Positions 7,488 to 14,737 of a stretch of 35,551 nt of DNA are shown here, piece by piece. The DNA lies in NCBI GenBank assembly GCA_900314455.1, contig OMVI01000087.1:1-35551 (forward strand), in the 5' to 3' direction. The position numbers and the translations under genes are program-made. The notes beneath the pieces were generated by a model. It did no database searches and was not told the origin of the DNA. It saw only the letters and a program-made list of their open reading frames with translations. Each line of letters opens with the position of its first letter. The stretch's first letter is position 1. Source of the DNA: an uncultured Prevotella sp. GTDB taxonomy: Bacteria > Bacteroidota > Bacteroidia > Bacteroidales > Bacteroidaceae.

Positions 7488-7600
7488 AAAGGTAAAAAGG
7501 TAGAAAAGTAAAAAGGTAAATTTCTGAATACTTGTGTTCGCCTATTTACGCTTGCGCTTTTTGTCTTTTTACCTTTTTACTTTTTTACCCTTTTACTTTT
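7488..7600. repeat. Long imperfect inverted repeat built of GGTAAAAAG-type units
   Basis: Left arm 7488-7520 consists of GGTAAAAAGG and GTAAAAAGGTAAA units. Right arm 7566-7600 is its reverse complement with about three mismatches across 33 bp. The spacer is about 45 nt. An RNA through here would form a long A/U-rich hairpin between the AICAR transformylase gene and the next gene, which begins 5 nt after the right arm. Insulating or terminating transcription is possible; it lacks the GC-rich stem of a standard terminator. Confidence 0.8.
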
Positions 7601-7605
7601 AAACT

Positions 7606-7806
7606 ATGGACGATTTCCAGAACATACTTGAAAACGGAATAACGTTCAAGGGCAGCAAAGGTCCCAAGAACGACGACGGCAAGGTGAAGACTAAAGCCCG
7701 TAAAAAGAAGTACATAACCGGCGCTCACGGCTCTGGCAGCGCGCGCCAGAAAGCGAAGTATCGCGAGCAACGTGCCAACCGCAAGTCGCAACGACGCAAG
7801 GGTTAA
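7606..7806 (+). CDS. Small highly basic protein of unknown function
   Basis: A 66-residue cytoplasmic protein. Residues 1-20 are mildly acidic and mixed (MDDFQNILENGITFKG); the rest is dominated by Lys, Arg, Gly and Gln (KTKARKKKYITGAHGSGSAR, ending RANRKSQRRKG). The composition resembles small nucleic-acid or ribosome-associated proteins, but no named family is recognised. Codon use fits the neighbours and the frame is uninterrupted, with a stop just before an AT-rich spacer, so it is likely real. The start lies 5 nt after a long inverted repeat, so access to the start codon could depend on that structure (inference). Confidence 0.65.
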   Translation: MDDFQNILENGITFKGSKGPKNDDGKVKTKARKKKYITGAHGSGSARQKAKYREQRANRKSQRRKG

Positions 7807-7885
7807 ATTTCGTTTGCAATAGACTGAATAAAAGTAGGAAATGTTTAAAACGTGTTGACCAACATAAAAAAATATTGATAAAATA

Positions 7886-7917
7886 TTTGCGAGGTCGGAA
7901 AAAAAGGTCTATCTTTG
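7886..7917 (+). promoter_or_regulatory. Strong Bacteroidetes promoter with no protein gene behind it
   Basis: TTTG at 7886-7889, exactly 20 nt, then TATCTTTG at 7910-7917. Both boxes are consensus. Transcription would begin near 7924. Confidence 0.82.
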
Positions 7918-7923
7918 CAAACG

Positions 7924-8012
7924 TTATCCTGAATACAATCTTTTTACCTTAAAAAGGCTAATACCTATTGAGATTGAGTGCCTAGCGCTGAGAAGCGGCG
8001 GGCATTTTTTTT
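7924..8012 (+). ncRNA. Candidate small RNA, about 90 nt
   Basis: The unit runs from the promoter at 7886-7917 to an intrinsic terminator and contains no credible reading frame. CAATCT (7936-7941) pairs with AGATTG (7971-7976), enclosing an A/U-rich segment. The terminator hairpin TGCC...CGCT-GAGA-AGCG...GGCA (7979-8004) has a GNRA-type GAGA loop and is followed by eight T (8005-8012). It does not match tmRNA, SRP RNA, RNase P RNA or 6S RNA features known to me. The remainder of the gene-free stretch 7807-8114 holds only the truA promoter and AT-rich sequence. Confidence 0.55.
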
Positions 8013-8094
8013 GTGCCCTTTCGTTATCATTATTATTTACATGTAAGTTTCTGATAAATAGTGGGTAAATGTCCAAAAAAATCTAATTTCTTTG

Positions 8095-8102
8095 TAACTT
8101 TG
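8095..8102 (+). promoter_or_regulatory. Promoter -7 element of truA
   Basis: TAACTTTG ends only 12 nt before the truA ATG at 8115. Transcription would start near 8108, leaving a leader of about 7 nt. It also shows that the upstream in-frame ATG at 8061 cannot be the start. Confidence 0.7.
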
Positions 8103-8114
8103 CACCCTGAAACG

Positions 8115-8849
8115 ATGCAACGCTATTTCATATACCTCAGTTACGACGGTGCTGCCTACCACGGATGGCAGATACAGCCCAACGGTTCTTCAGTCGAAGA
8201 GACCATTGAGAAGGCTCTCACGTTGCTGCTCCGCCAGCCCGTCGACATCACCGGTGCAGGAAGAACGGATGCAGGTGTCAACGCTTCGATGATGGTAGCA
8301 CATTTCGACGTCGACAGTCCTATAGCCGATACGTCGCAGTTGACGTACCGCTTGAACCGCCTTTTGCCCGTTGACATTGCCATTCAGCGGATTGTCGCCG
8401 TCGACAACGATATGCATGCACGCTTCTCCGCTCGCGCGCGCACGTACAATTATTATATACATATGTGCAAGAATCCGTTCCTCCGCTGCTATTCGTGGGA
8501 GGTTCACTACAAGCTTGACTTCGATTTGATGAACACGGCGGCGCAATATCTCCTTGGCGAGAAGGACTTCAAGTGCTTCTGCAAGGCTGGGGCGGATGTC
8601 AAGACGACCATCTGCAATGTCACGGAGGCGGGCTTCACGAAGATGGACGACGGTCGGTGGAAGTTTACCATTACCGCCAACCGCTTCCTGCGGAATATGG
8701 TTCGCGCCGTGGTGGGTACTCTTGTCGACGTCGGACGTGGCCGACTGTCGCTCGATGCGTTCCGTAAGGTTGTCGACTCAGGTACACGAGGCGATGCCGG
8801 AGAGAGCGTTCCCGGCAATGCACTGTTCCTTTCGAAGATAGAATATTAA
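8115..8849 (+). CDS. truA: tRNA pseudouridine(38-40) synthase TruA
   Basis: A 244-residue enzyme that converts uridines 38-40 in the tRNA anticodon arm to pseudouridine. The catalytic Asp is D52 in GAGRTDAGVNA, the family signature; YDGAAYHGWQIQPN near the N-terminus and FLRNMVRAVVGTL near the C-terminus are also characteristic. The frame is open from 8061, but the promoter box at 8095-8102 lies inside that extension and the family begins with a short MQRYFIYLSYDG-type strand, so 8115 is chosen. Five nt separate it from the EamA gene, so the two are likely one transcript. Confidence 0.96.
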   Translation: MQRYFIYLSYDGAAYHGWQIQPNGSSVEETIEKALTLLLRQPVDITGAGRTDAGVNASMMVAHFDVDSPIADTSQLTYRLNRLLPVDIAIQRIVAVDNDMHARFSARARTYNYYIHMCKNPFLRCYSWEVHYKLDFDLMNTAAQYLLGEKDFKCFCKAGADVKTTICNVTEAGFTKMDDGRWKFTITANRFLRNMVRAVVGTLVDVGRGRLSLDAFRKVVDSGTRGDAGESVPGNALFLSKIEY

Positions 8850-8854
8850 TATAT

Positions 8855-9799
8855 ATGTGGCTAATATTGGCTTTTCTCTCAGCGGCGTTGCTGGGATTTT
8901 ATGACTCATTCAAGAAGAAGGCACTTCAGGATAACGCAGTAACAACAGTGCTCTTTCTCAATACACTATTCTCGACGATTATCTTTGCGCCGCTTATAGT
9001 GCTCTCGTACACCACCAACTTGCTTGATGGCAGTATCTTTCATGTCGCTACCGGTGGATGGGAAGTGCATAAGTGGATAATCCTCAAGAGCGTCATCGTA
9101 CTTTCGTCGTGGACCTTCGGTTACCTTGGCATGAAGCATGTGCCGCTCACCATCTATGGACCAATCAACGCGACGCGCCCCGTTCTCGTCCTCCTTGGCG
9201 CTATCCTCGTCTATGGCGAGCAACTCAACGTGTGGCAGTGGATAGGTGTCCTGCTGGCGGTGGTGTCCTTCTTCATGCTCTCACGCAGTAGTCGGAAAGA
9301 GGGAATTTCGTTCAGCCACAACCGTTGGATATGGTTCATCGTTGCCAGCGCCGTGCTTGGGGCTATCAGCGGATTGTACGATAAATTTCTGATGAACCCT
9401 CAAGGACTCGGACTCGACCGTATGATAGTGCAGAGCTGGTATAATTTCTACCAGATGCTGATGATGACCATTGTCCTTGCCGTTATCCATCACCAGGGCT
9501 CTGGACATGGACTTATGTCGTTCTTTCGTGCCGTTGGAGAGGGACTACATGGTCATGGAATCATCACAATAGCAATGATTTCGGTCTTTCTGAGTGCTGC
9601 CGACTTCGTCTACTTTTATGCATTGTCGCTCCCTGGCGCAATGATTTCAATCGTGTCGATGGTCCGTCGTGGCAGTGTCATCGTCAGTTTCCTCTTCGGA
9701 GCAGCATTCTTCCACGAGAAGAACCTTCGTTCCAAGGCTGTCGACCTTGCCTTTGTCCTCCTCGGAATGGTATTCCTATGGATTGGCGGACAACAGTAG
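8855..9799 (+). CDS. EamA-type (DMT superfamily) transporter
   Basis: A 314-residue integral membrane protein with about ten hydrophobic helices in two homologous halves, the EamA plan. Typical features are the opening LILAFLSAALLGFYDSFKK, the GPINATRPVLVLLGAILVYGE end of the first half and the SMVRRGSVIVSFLFGAAFF-HEKN region of the second. Family members export metabolites or amino acids; the substrate cannot be read from sequence. It follows truA by 5 nt and converges on comEC, whose stop codon is 10 nt away, with no clear terminator between them. Confidence 0.88.
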   Translation: MWLILAFLSAALLGFYDSFKKKALQDNAVTTVLFLNTLFSTIIFAPLIVLSYTTNLLDGSIFHVATGGWEVHKWIILKSVIVLSSWTFGYLGMKHVPLTIYGPINATRPVLVLLGAILVYGEQLNVWQWIGVLLAVVSFFMLSRSSRKEGISFSHNRWIWFIVASAVLGAISGLYDKFLMNPQGLGLDRMIVQSWYNFYQMLMMTIVLAVIHHQGSGHGLMSFFRAVGEGLHGHGIITIAMISVFLSAADFVYFYALSLPGAMISIVSMVRRGSVIVSFLFGAAFFHEKNLRSKAVDLAFVLLGMVFLWIGGQQ

Positions 9800-9809
9800 A
9801 TAATCAATT

Positions 9810-11345
9810 TTATACGCTTTGTGAGAGTGCTTTATACCTTTTGCGGACAAATTTGACAAGCAGGTATAAGGCGAAAAGGAACATGTAAGCGGCTGCGGCC
9901 TGTGCTTTCGACCAGCTGATGTTGTCGATGCTCGCACCCGGCAATGTGGCAATCCAGTGTACTGCGGCGTTCATGATGTCGGCGCACGTCGTCACCTTGT
10001 CTGCAATCCATGCGGCGGCAGCCGGCAACCAGTATGTGGCAGCAACGGCAACAGCACCATAGAGTAATACTGTCGTAAGCGGGACGACAATCAGGTTCGT
10101 AAGAATGAAGTAGCAGGAGAAACGCCCGAAGTAGTAGATTATGAGCGGGGCGGTTCCTAGTTGTGCGGCTATTGACATGGCGACGATGCTCCACAACCAT
10201 TTCAGGGCTCTAAGATACCAGTGCTCAGGCTGTTTCGGCGAATACAGTATTGGCAGAAACAACGCTATAGAGAGTACGGCGGCGAATGACATTTCGAAGC
10301 CTATGTCGTAGAGGTTCAGAGGATTTAGTATCAGCATCGCTATCGCAGCAACGGCAAGGGAGTTGACTGACAGTGTTTGCCGGTTGAGTATCGTCACTAG
10401 GGAGAATATCGTAAGCATTACCGCAGAGCGTACCACCGACGGCGACATACCCACGATGACGACGTAGCTCCATACCGCCAGCATTATGATGAGTTGCGAA
10501 AGCCACTTCTGGCGGAAGCCGAACGCTAGCATAGAGAGCACCGCGTAGATTATGCCGAGGTGCAATCCCGACAGTGCCAGTACGTGCGACGCGCCTGAAA
10601 CGGAGTAGTCGTCCTTCAAATCTTTCGTCAATGCCGACTTGTCGCCTAGTGCCATCGCAGCCAACAGTGCGTAGCTCTTGTCGTCAGCGCCCATGTCGTG
10701 AAACTTTGTCAGCAGACGTTGGCGTAACTTCCGTGCGCCGATGATGAGTCTGTCTGAATAAGATAAGTTGGAAATATCTACAGAAGCCTTCCTCCAATCG
10801 GAATAGAATATGAACGTCTCAGCGTCAAATCCATGATATTTTAGCCATGTTGCGTAGTCGAAAGTAGACTTTGCGAAGTTCTGTGGCTCAGTCAGTTGCG
10901 ATGTGGCAATAATCCCGTCGCCGGCATGCAAGCGTTGCCAACAGTTCGTTATGGTGTCACGTAGGATTGACGCACGCACTTTCAGAGGCTTGTCGCCGTC
11001 CGTTATGAGCATGTCCGTTTGTATAACCTTTCCGTGGACGACAGGCTCTGAAAGCAGAACGGCATGGTAGACAACGGGATTCTGTGGTAACTTTATCTCC
11101 ATTCGTTCCATTTTATCGGTCATTATGAATGCTCCGAAAAAGCAGAACGCTGCCAACAAGGTTGCTGTTTGTCCTGTCGGAAATCGCCGAAGGACGAAAT
11201 AAGCGATTAAAGAAACTGCTGTGAGAATGAGAAAGGGTAGGGGAGCGATTGTAGAGAACGCCGCCTTACCGACTAAAATGCCGACAATGAGTGCCACGGC
11301 GATGCGCAGCATGGGGTAGAGTTGCAAGCGGTTGTGCGTCGTCAT
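9810..11345 (-). CDS. comEC: ComEC/Rec2-type DNA uptake channel, short form
   Basis: A 511-residue polytopic membrane protein. The N-terminal part has two or three membrane helices and a soluble ComEC OB-like domain (DUF4131 region, about residues 60-200). The competence core follows, with YSVSGASHVLALSGLHLGI, PSVVRSAVMLTIF and NPLNLYDIGFEMSFAAVLSI motifs. ComEC is the inner-membrane channel that takes single-stranded DNA into the cytoplasm. The metallo-beta-lactamase-like nuclease domain found after the channel in many ComEC proteins (about 700-800 residues) is absent; the reading frame simply ends. The start overlaps the pgeF stop by 4 nt (ATGA), so it is translated as the last gene of the hpt-adk-obgE-pgeF-comEC operon. 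Confidence 0.9.
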   Translation of the reverse strand: MTTHNRLQLYPMLRIAVALIVGILVGKAAFSTIAPLPFLILTAVSLIAYFVLRRFPTGQTATLLAAFCFFGAFIMTDKMERMEIKLPQNPVVYHAVLLSEPVVHGKVIQTDMLITDGDKPLKVRASILRDTITNCWQRLHAGDGIIATSQLTEPQNFAKSTFDYATWLKYHGFDAETFIFYSDWRKASVDISNLSYSDRLIIGARKLRQRLLTKFHDMGADDKSYALLAAMALGDKSALTKDLKDDYSVSGASHVLALSGLHLGIIYAVLSMLAFGFRQKWLSQLIIMLAVWSYVVIVGMSPSVVRSAVMLTIFSLVTILNRQTLSVNSLAVAAIAMLILNPLNLYDIGFEMSFAAVLSIALFLPILYSPKQPEHWYLRALKWLWSIVAMSIAAQLGTAPLIIYYFGRFSCYFILTNLIVVPLTTVLLYGAVAVAATYWLPAAAAWIADKVTTCADIMNAAVHWIATLPGASIDNISWSKAQAAAAYMFLFALYLLVKFVRKRYKALSQSV

Positions 11346-12151
11346 CGTATCATTATGCCGGTGAACATGGTTCCGAAGCCTGTATGAAGGCGTCGGGAAG
11401 AGAAGTAGTCGTCGTGTTCATCGTATGTGTCGATGCCGCTCATGAAGATGTTTTCGGGTCTTACGCCTTCTGCAATGAGTTGAAGACGGTTGCATTCCGG
11501 CAAGTCAATGTGCCACTTCTCAGCCGGGTCGCCTGGCTTAGGATTGTTCGTAGGATATTTGCTGGCGATAGGCCGCATGTCGAAACCTGCCTCGGCGAAC
11601 TGGTCGTAGACCTCCTGTCCAACCTCGAAGTTCTTCAGAGTGATACCCGGCCCAATGATGGCGTGCAGCGCTTCGGGACAAGTGCCGAAGCAGGCTTTCA
11701 TGTTCTCCACCGTCTTGCGTACTATGCGCTTCTCTGTTCCGCGCCATCCTGCGTGCGCGGCGGCTATGGCGTGGTGCTCGGTATCATAAAAAACAACAGG
11801 TATGCAATCGGCTGTGAATACTCCGATGCATACCTTTTTCATGTCTGTACCTACACTGTCGACTCCTTCAAGATGTTCCTCCAAGTCTGACGGAGACATC
11901 TTGAAAGTCTCATCGGTAATCTTTCTGAACTCCGTTTCGTGTACCTGATGCTGCCGTACGACACGGTTGGCGTCAACGCCGATAGCCTTTGCCACAGCCT
12001 CGAGGTTCTTCTGCACTGCTACGGGGTCGTCGCCACGATGCGGATTGATGTTCAATTCGCTGCAGTTTCCTTTGCTGTAGCCGCCGTGGCGCGTCGTTGT
12101 GAACGCTGTAATGCCGTCAGGAGTATCGTAATAGTGCAGTACCGGTGTCAT
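11342..12151 (-). CDS. pgeF: Peptidoglycan editing factor PgeF (laccase-domain/YfiH family)
   Basis: A 269-residue protein with the YfiH signature: HQVHETEF, CIGVFTADCIPVVFYD and AAAHAGWRGTEKRIV, supplying the Cys and His residues that bind the catalytic metal. The family was once called polyphenol oxidase; E. coli YfiH removes wrongly incorporated L-serine from peptidoglycan precursors (established work on the family). It probably keeps cell-wall precursors correct here too. Its start codon overlaps the obgE stop by one base (TAATG) and its stop overlaps the comEC start, so all three are translationally coupled. Confidence 0.93.
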   Translation of the reverse strand: MTPVLHYYDTPDGITAFTTTRHGGYSKGNCSELNINPHRGDDPVAVQKNLEAVAKAIGVDANRVVRQHQVHETEFRKITDETFKMSPSDLEEHLEGVDSVGTDMKKVCIGVFTADCIPVVFYDTEHHAIAAAHAGWRGTEKRIVRKTVENMKACFGTCPEALHAIIGPGITLKNFEVGQEVYDQFAEAGFDMRPIASKYPTNNPKPGDPAEKWHIDLPECNRLQLIAEGVRPENIFMSGIDTYDEHDDYFSSRRLHTGFGTMFTGIMIR

Positions 12152-13317
12152 TAGTCGTCAGTATATTCAAAGTCGTCGAGCTCTTCCACGCCGTCTTCCG
12201 AAGTGGTGTCCTCGCTCAGGTCTTCGTCTTCCTTCTCTTCGGTAAGTTCCTTTGAGAGTGTCGACGTGTCCTTGTCGCGATGGACAAGAGTGTCCTCCGA
12301 CGTTATTTCTTGCAGTTTGTTGCTCTCAGAGTTCAATTCGCGCCAGATGACATCTTTCAGCTCGTCGAGTCCTTTGCCCGTAACGGCGGAGATGAACACC
12401 ACCGGCAGGTCCGTAGGAAGCGTGTCGCGGAGCATCTCTTCAAGCTCATCGTCAATCAAGTCGCACTTTGTTACGGCGAGTATACGGTGTTTTTCGAGCA
12501 TCTCCGGATTGAACTTGCGGAGCTCGTTGAGCAGAACTTCGTAGTCGTGCTTTATGTCGTCGGTGTCGCTTGGTACAAGGAAGAGCAGCAGCGAGTTGCG
12601 TTCGATGTGGCGAAGGAAGCGGAGTCCGAGTCCCTTGCCTTCACTTGCACCCTCTATAATGCCAGGGATGTCGGCCATGACGAAGCTCTGGTTGTCGCGA
12701 TAGGCTACGATTCCGAGCGACGGTTCCATTGTCGTGAACGGATAGTTGCCTATCTTCGGCTTCGCACTCGACAGCGATGAGAGCAACGTTGACTTGCCGG
12801 CATTAGGAAATCCTACAAGTCCTACGTCGGCAAGAAGCTTCAGTTCCAGTATGACGGTCATCTCCTGCATCGGCTCACCAGGCTGGGCGAAGCGCGGCGC
12901 CTGGTTTGTAGCGGTGCGGAACTGGAAGTTTCCGAGTCCGCCGCGGCCTCCCTTGAGCAGCATTATGACTTGTCCGTCGTACGTAACGTCGCAAACGTAT
13001 TTGCCGGTTTCGGCATTGTAGACTACCGTTCCACACGGTACGTCGATGTAAACGTCGTTACCGTCTGTGCCATGACACTTGTCCCTGCCTCCGTTGCCTC
13101 CGTTTCCGGCGAAAATATGACGCTGGTAGCGAAGGTGAAGCAGTGTCCAGTAGTTGTGGTTTCCACGCAGATAGACGTTGCCACCACGTCCTCCGTCACC
13201 GCCATCGGGGCCTCCGTTGGGGTTGTACTTGACGTGTCGCAGGTGCATGGAGCCCCTGCCGCCCTTTCCCGAGCGGCAGAGTATCTTCACGTAGTCGACG
13301 AAATTGCTTTCCGGCAT
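12151..13317 (-). CDS. obgE: GTPase Obg
   Basis: A 388-residue GTPase with the full Obg plan. Residues 1-158 are the glycine-rich Obg fold (GPDGGDGGRGGNVYLRG, GGRGGLGNFQFRTATNQAPR). The G domain then shows G1 GFPNAGKST at 169-177, the TTM G2 segment near 195, G3 DIPG at 216-219 and a TKCD G4 motif. An acidic tail (EEKEDEDLSEDTTSEDG) follows. Obg proteins bind the 50S subunit and act in ribosome assembly and stress control. Gene order adk-obgE-pgeF is retained in many Bacteroidales. It begins 23 nt after adk. Confidence 0.97.
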   Translation of the reverse strand: MPESNFVDYVKILCRSGKGGRGSMHLRHVKYNPNGGPDGGDGGRGGNVYLRGNHNYWTLLHLRYQRHIFAGNGGNGGRDKCHGTDGNDVYIDVPCGTVVYNAETGKYVCDVTYDGQVIMLLKGGRGGLGNFQFRTATNQAPRFAQPGEPMQEMTVILELKLLADVGLVGFPNAGKSTLLSSLSSAKPKIGNYPFTTMEPSLGIVAYRDNQSFVMADIPGIIEGASEGKGLGLRFLRHIERNSLLLFLVPSDTDDIKHDYEVLLNELRKFNPEMLEKHRILAVTKCDLIDDELEEMLRDTLPTDLPVVFISAVTGKGLDELKDVIWRELNSESNKLQEITSEDTLVHRDKDTSTLSKELTEEKEDEDLSEDTTSEDGVEELDDFEYTDD

Positions 13318-13340
13318 TACTCTAATGTGTTTTAATCGAA

Positions 13341-13913
13341 TTATAGATTGTCGATAATCTGGCAGATGCGGTCGAATATCTCGTCAACCGTGCCAAGACC
13401 TTCAACGTGGTGGTGGATGCCTTCCTTTTCATACCAGTCGATGAGCGGGGCAGTCTGTGTGTGGTAAACGTTGAGGCGCTTTTGTATCGTTTCAGCGTTG
13501 TCGTCAGAGCGTCCGCTTACTTTTCCACGATTGATGAGTCTCTTCATGAGTTCATCCTCTGGCACTGAGAGCTCTATCATAGCAGCAACCTCGTGTCCAC
13601 GGTCTGCAAGCATCTTCTTAAGAGCCTCAGCCTGCGGTATCGTACGTGGGAAACCATCGAAGATAACACCTTTGTGGTCCTTGCCGAAGCTGTCGTAGAC
13701 GGATGCGAGAATGTCCACCATGAGGTCGTCAGGGATAAGTTTGCCCTCATCGATGTAGCTCTTGGCGGTCTTGCCAAGCTCTGTTCCCTTCTTTATCTGG
13801 TCGCGGAGTACGTCGCCGGTGGATATGTGTCCGAGTCCGTACTTCTCAATCATCTTGTCACTTTGTGTTCCTTTGCCGGCGCCCGGGGCACCGAAGATAA
13901 CGATATTCTTCAT
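13341..13913 (-). CDS. adk: Adenylate kinase
   Basis: A 190-residue enzyme interconverting ATP + AMP and 2 ADP. The P-loop is GAPGAGKGT (8-16), followed by the GHISTGDVLRD AMP-binding segment and the FDGFPRTIPQAEAL signature. The length indicates the short-LID form without a zinc-binding lid. The frame is open to 13991, but the P-loop sits a normal few residues from MKNIVIFGAPG, so 13913 is chosen. It is 96 nt after hpt and 23 nt before obgE, in the same transcription direction. Confidence 0.97.
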   Translation of the reverse strand: MKNIVIFGAPGAGKGTQSDKMIEKYGLGHISTGDVLRDQIKKGTELGKTAKSYIDEGKLIPDDLMVDILASVYDSFGKDHKGVIFDGFPRTIPQAEALKKMLADRGHEVAAMIELSVPEDELMKRLINRGKVSGRSDDNAETIQKRLNVYHTQTAPLIDWYEKEGIHHHVEGLGTVDEIFDRICQIIDNL

Positions 13914-14009
13914 TTTGAGTTTATGTGTTATTAGTTTTCTAAGTTCGTAATTTGTATATTTTGAAATTGGATTTTCTGTGTTTCGACGCATAAAAGCGCG
14001 TCCGCCGAT

Positions 14010-14549
14010 TTATTCATCCACAACTGTGTAGATGTCGCGGAGGTTCCTTCCGAGTTGGTCGTAGTCCAAACCGTAGCCTACGATGAAGTCGTTAGGTATC
14101 TCCATGGCGCAGTATTTGATGTCGAGAGGCACCGTCAACTTTTCCGGTTTCATAAGCAGCGTGCACACTTCGAGCGACTTTGGCTTGTGCTCTTGCAGCA
14201 TTTTGAGCATGTTCTGCATGGTGACGCCGGTGTCGACGATGTCCTCCACGATGATGACATCACGTCCTTCAAGCGGCGTATTTACTCCGATGAGGTGCTT
14301 GACGTGACCGGTAGAGTCAGTTCCGTTGTACGATGAAACCTTGACGAACGATATTTCGCATTCTATTTTAAGGTAGCGCAGCAGGTCGGCGGCAAAGATG
14401 AACGAGCCGTTGAGCACAGGGAGGAATATCGGTGTGCGACCCTCGTAGTCGGAATTGATGCGGTCGGCGACGGCTTTGACGCGCTGCTGTATTTCGCTTT
14501 CGGGTATTGAAGTCTCGAAAGTCTTGTCTTTAATGGTTATTCTGCTCAT
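14010..14549 (-). CDS. hpt: Hypoxanthine phosphoribosyltransferase
   Basis: A 179-residue purine-salvage enzyme that joins hypoxanthine (and usually guanine) to PRPP. The PRPP loop is VIIVEDIVDTGVTM, the classic signature; the flexible loop is VKVSSYNGTDSTG, and DFIVGYGLDYDQLGRNL gives the base-binding C-terminal region. The frame is open to 14696, but MSRITIKDKTF at 14549 fits family length, and the extension runs into the promoter. It is the first gene of the hpt-adk-obgE-pgeF-comEC operon and is divergent from nnr. Confidence 0.96.
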   Translation of the reverse strand: MSRITIKDKTFETSIPESEIQQRVKAVADRINSDYEGRTPIFLPVLNGSFIFAADLLRYLKIECEISFVKVSSYNGTDSTGHVKHLIGVNTPLEGRDVIIVEDIVDTGVTMQNMLKMLQEHKPKSLEVCTLLMKPEKLTVPLDIKYCAMEIPNDFIVGYGLDYDQLGRNLRDIYTVVDE

Positions 14550-14638
14550 GATTATGAACGGTTTTGCTTTTGTGTGCGTTGCCGCGGCAATACTTTTAAC
14601 ATTTGAATATGTCGTCGTCGGCTCCGTACAATTTTCTG

Positions 14639-14646
14639 CAAAATTA
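14639..14646 (-). promoter_or_regulatory. Promoter -7 element of the hpt operon
   Basis: Minus-strand TAATTTTG fits TAnnTTTG and lies 89 nt before the hpt ATG. No strong -33 TTTG is seen. Confidence 0.55.
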
Positions 14647-14721
14647 CGAAAAAGAAGTGAGAATGTAGTGTAATTAATGTATTTTTTGCACGCCATGTTT
14701 CGTGAATATGTAATCTTTTAG

Positions 14722-14729
14722 TAACTTTG
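14722..14729 (+). promoter_or_regulatory. Promoter -7 element of nnr (near-leaderless)
   Basis: TAACTTTG ends 8 nt before the nnr ATG, so the transcript would begin 1-4 nt before the start codon. Confidence 0.68.
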
Positions 14730-14737
14730 CGGTTGAT

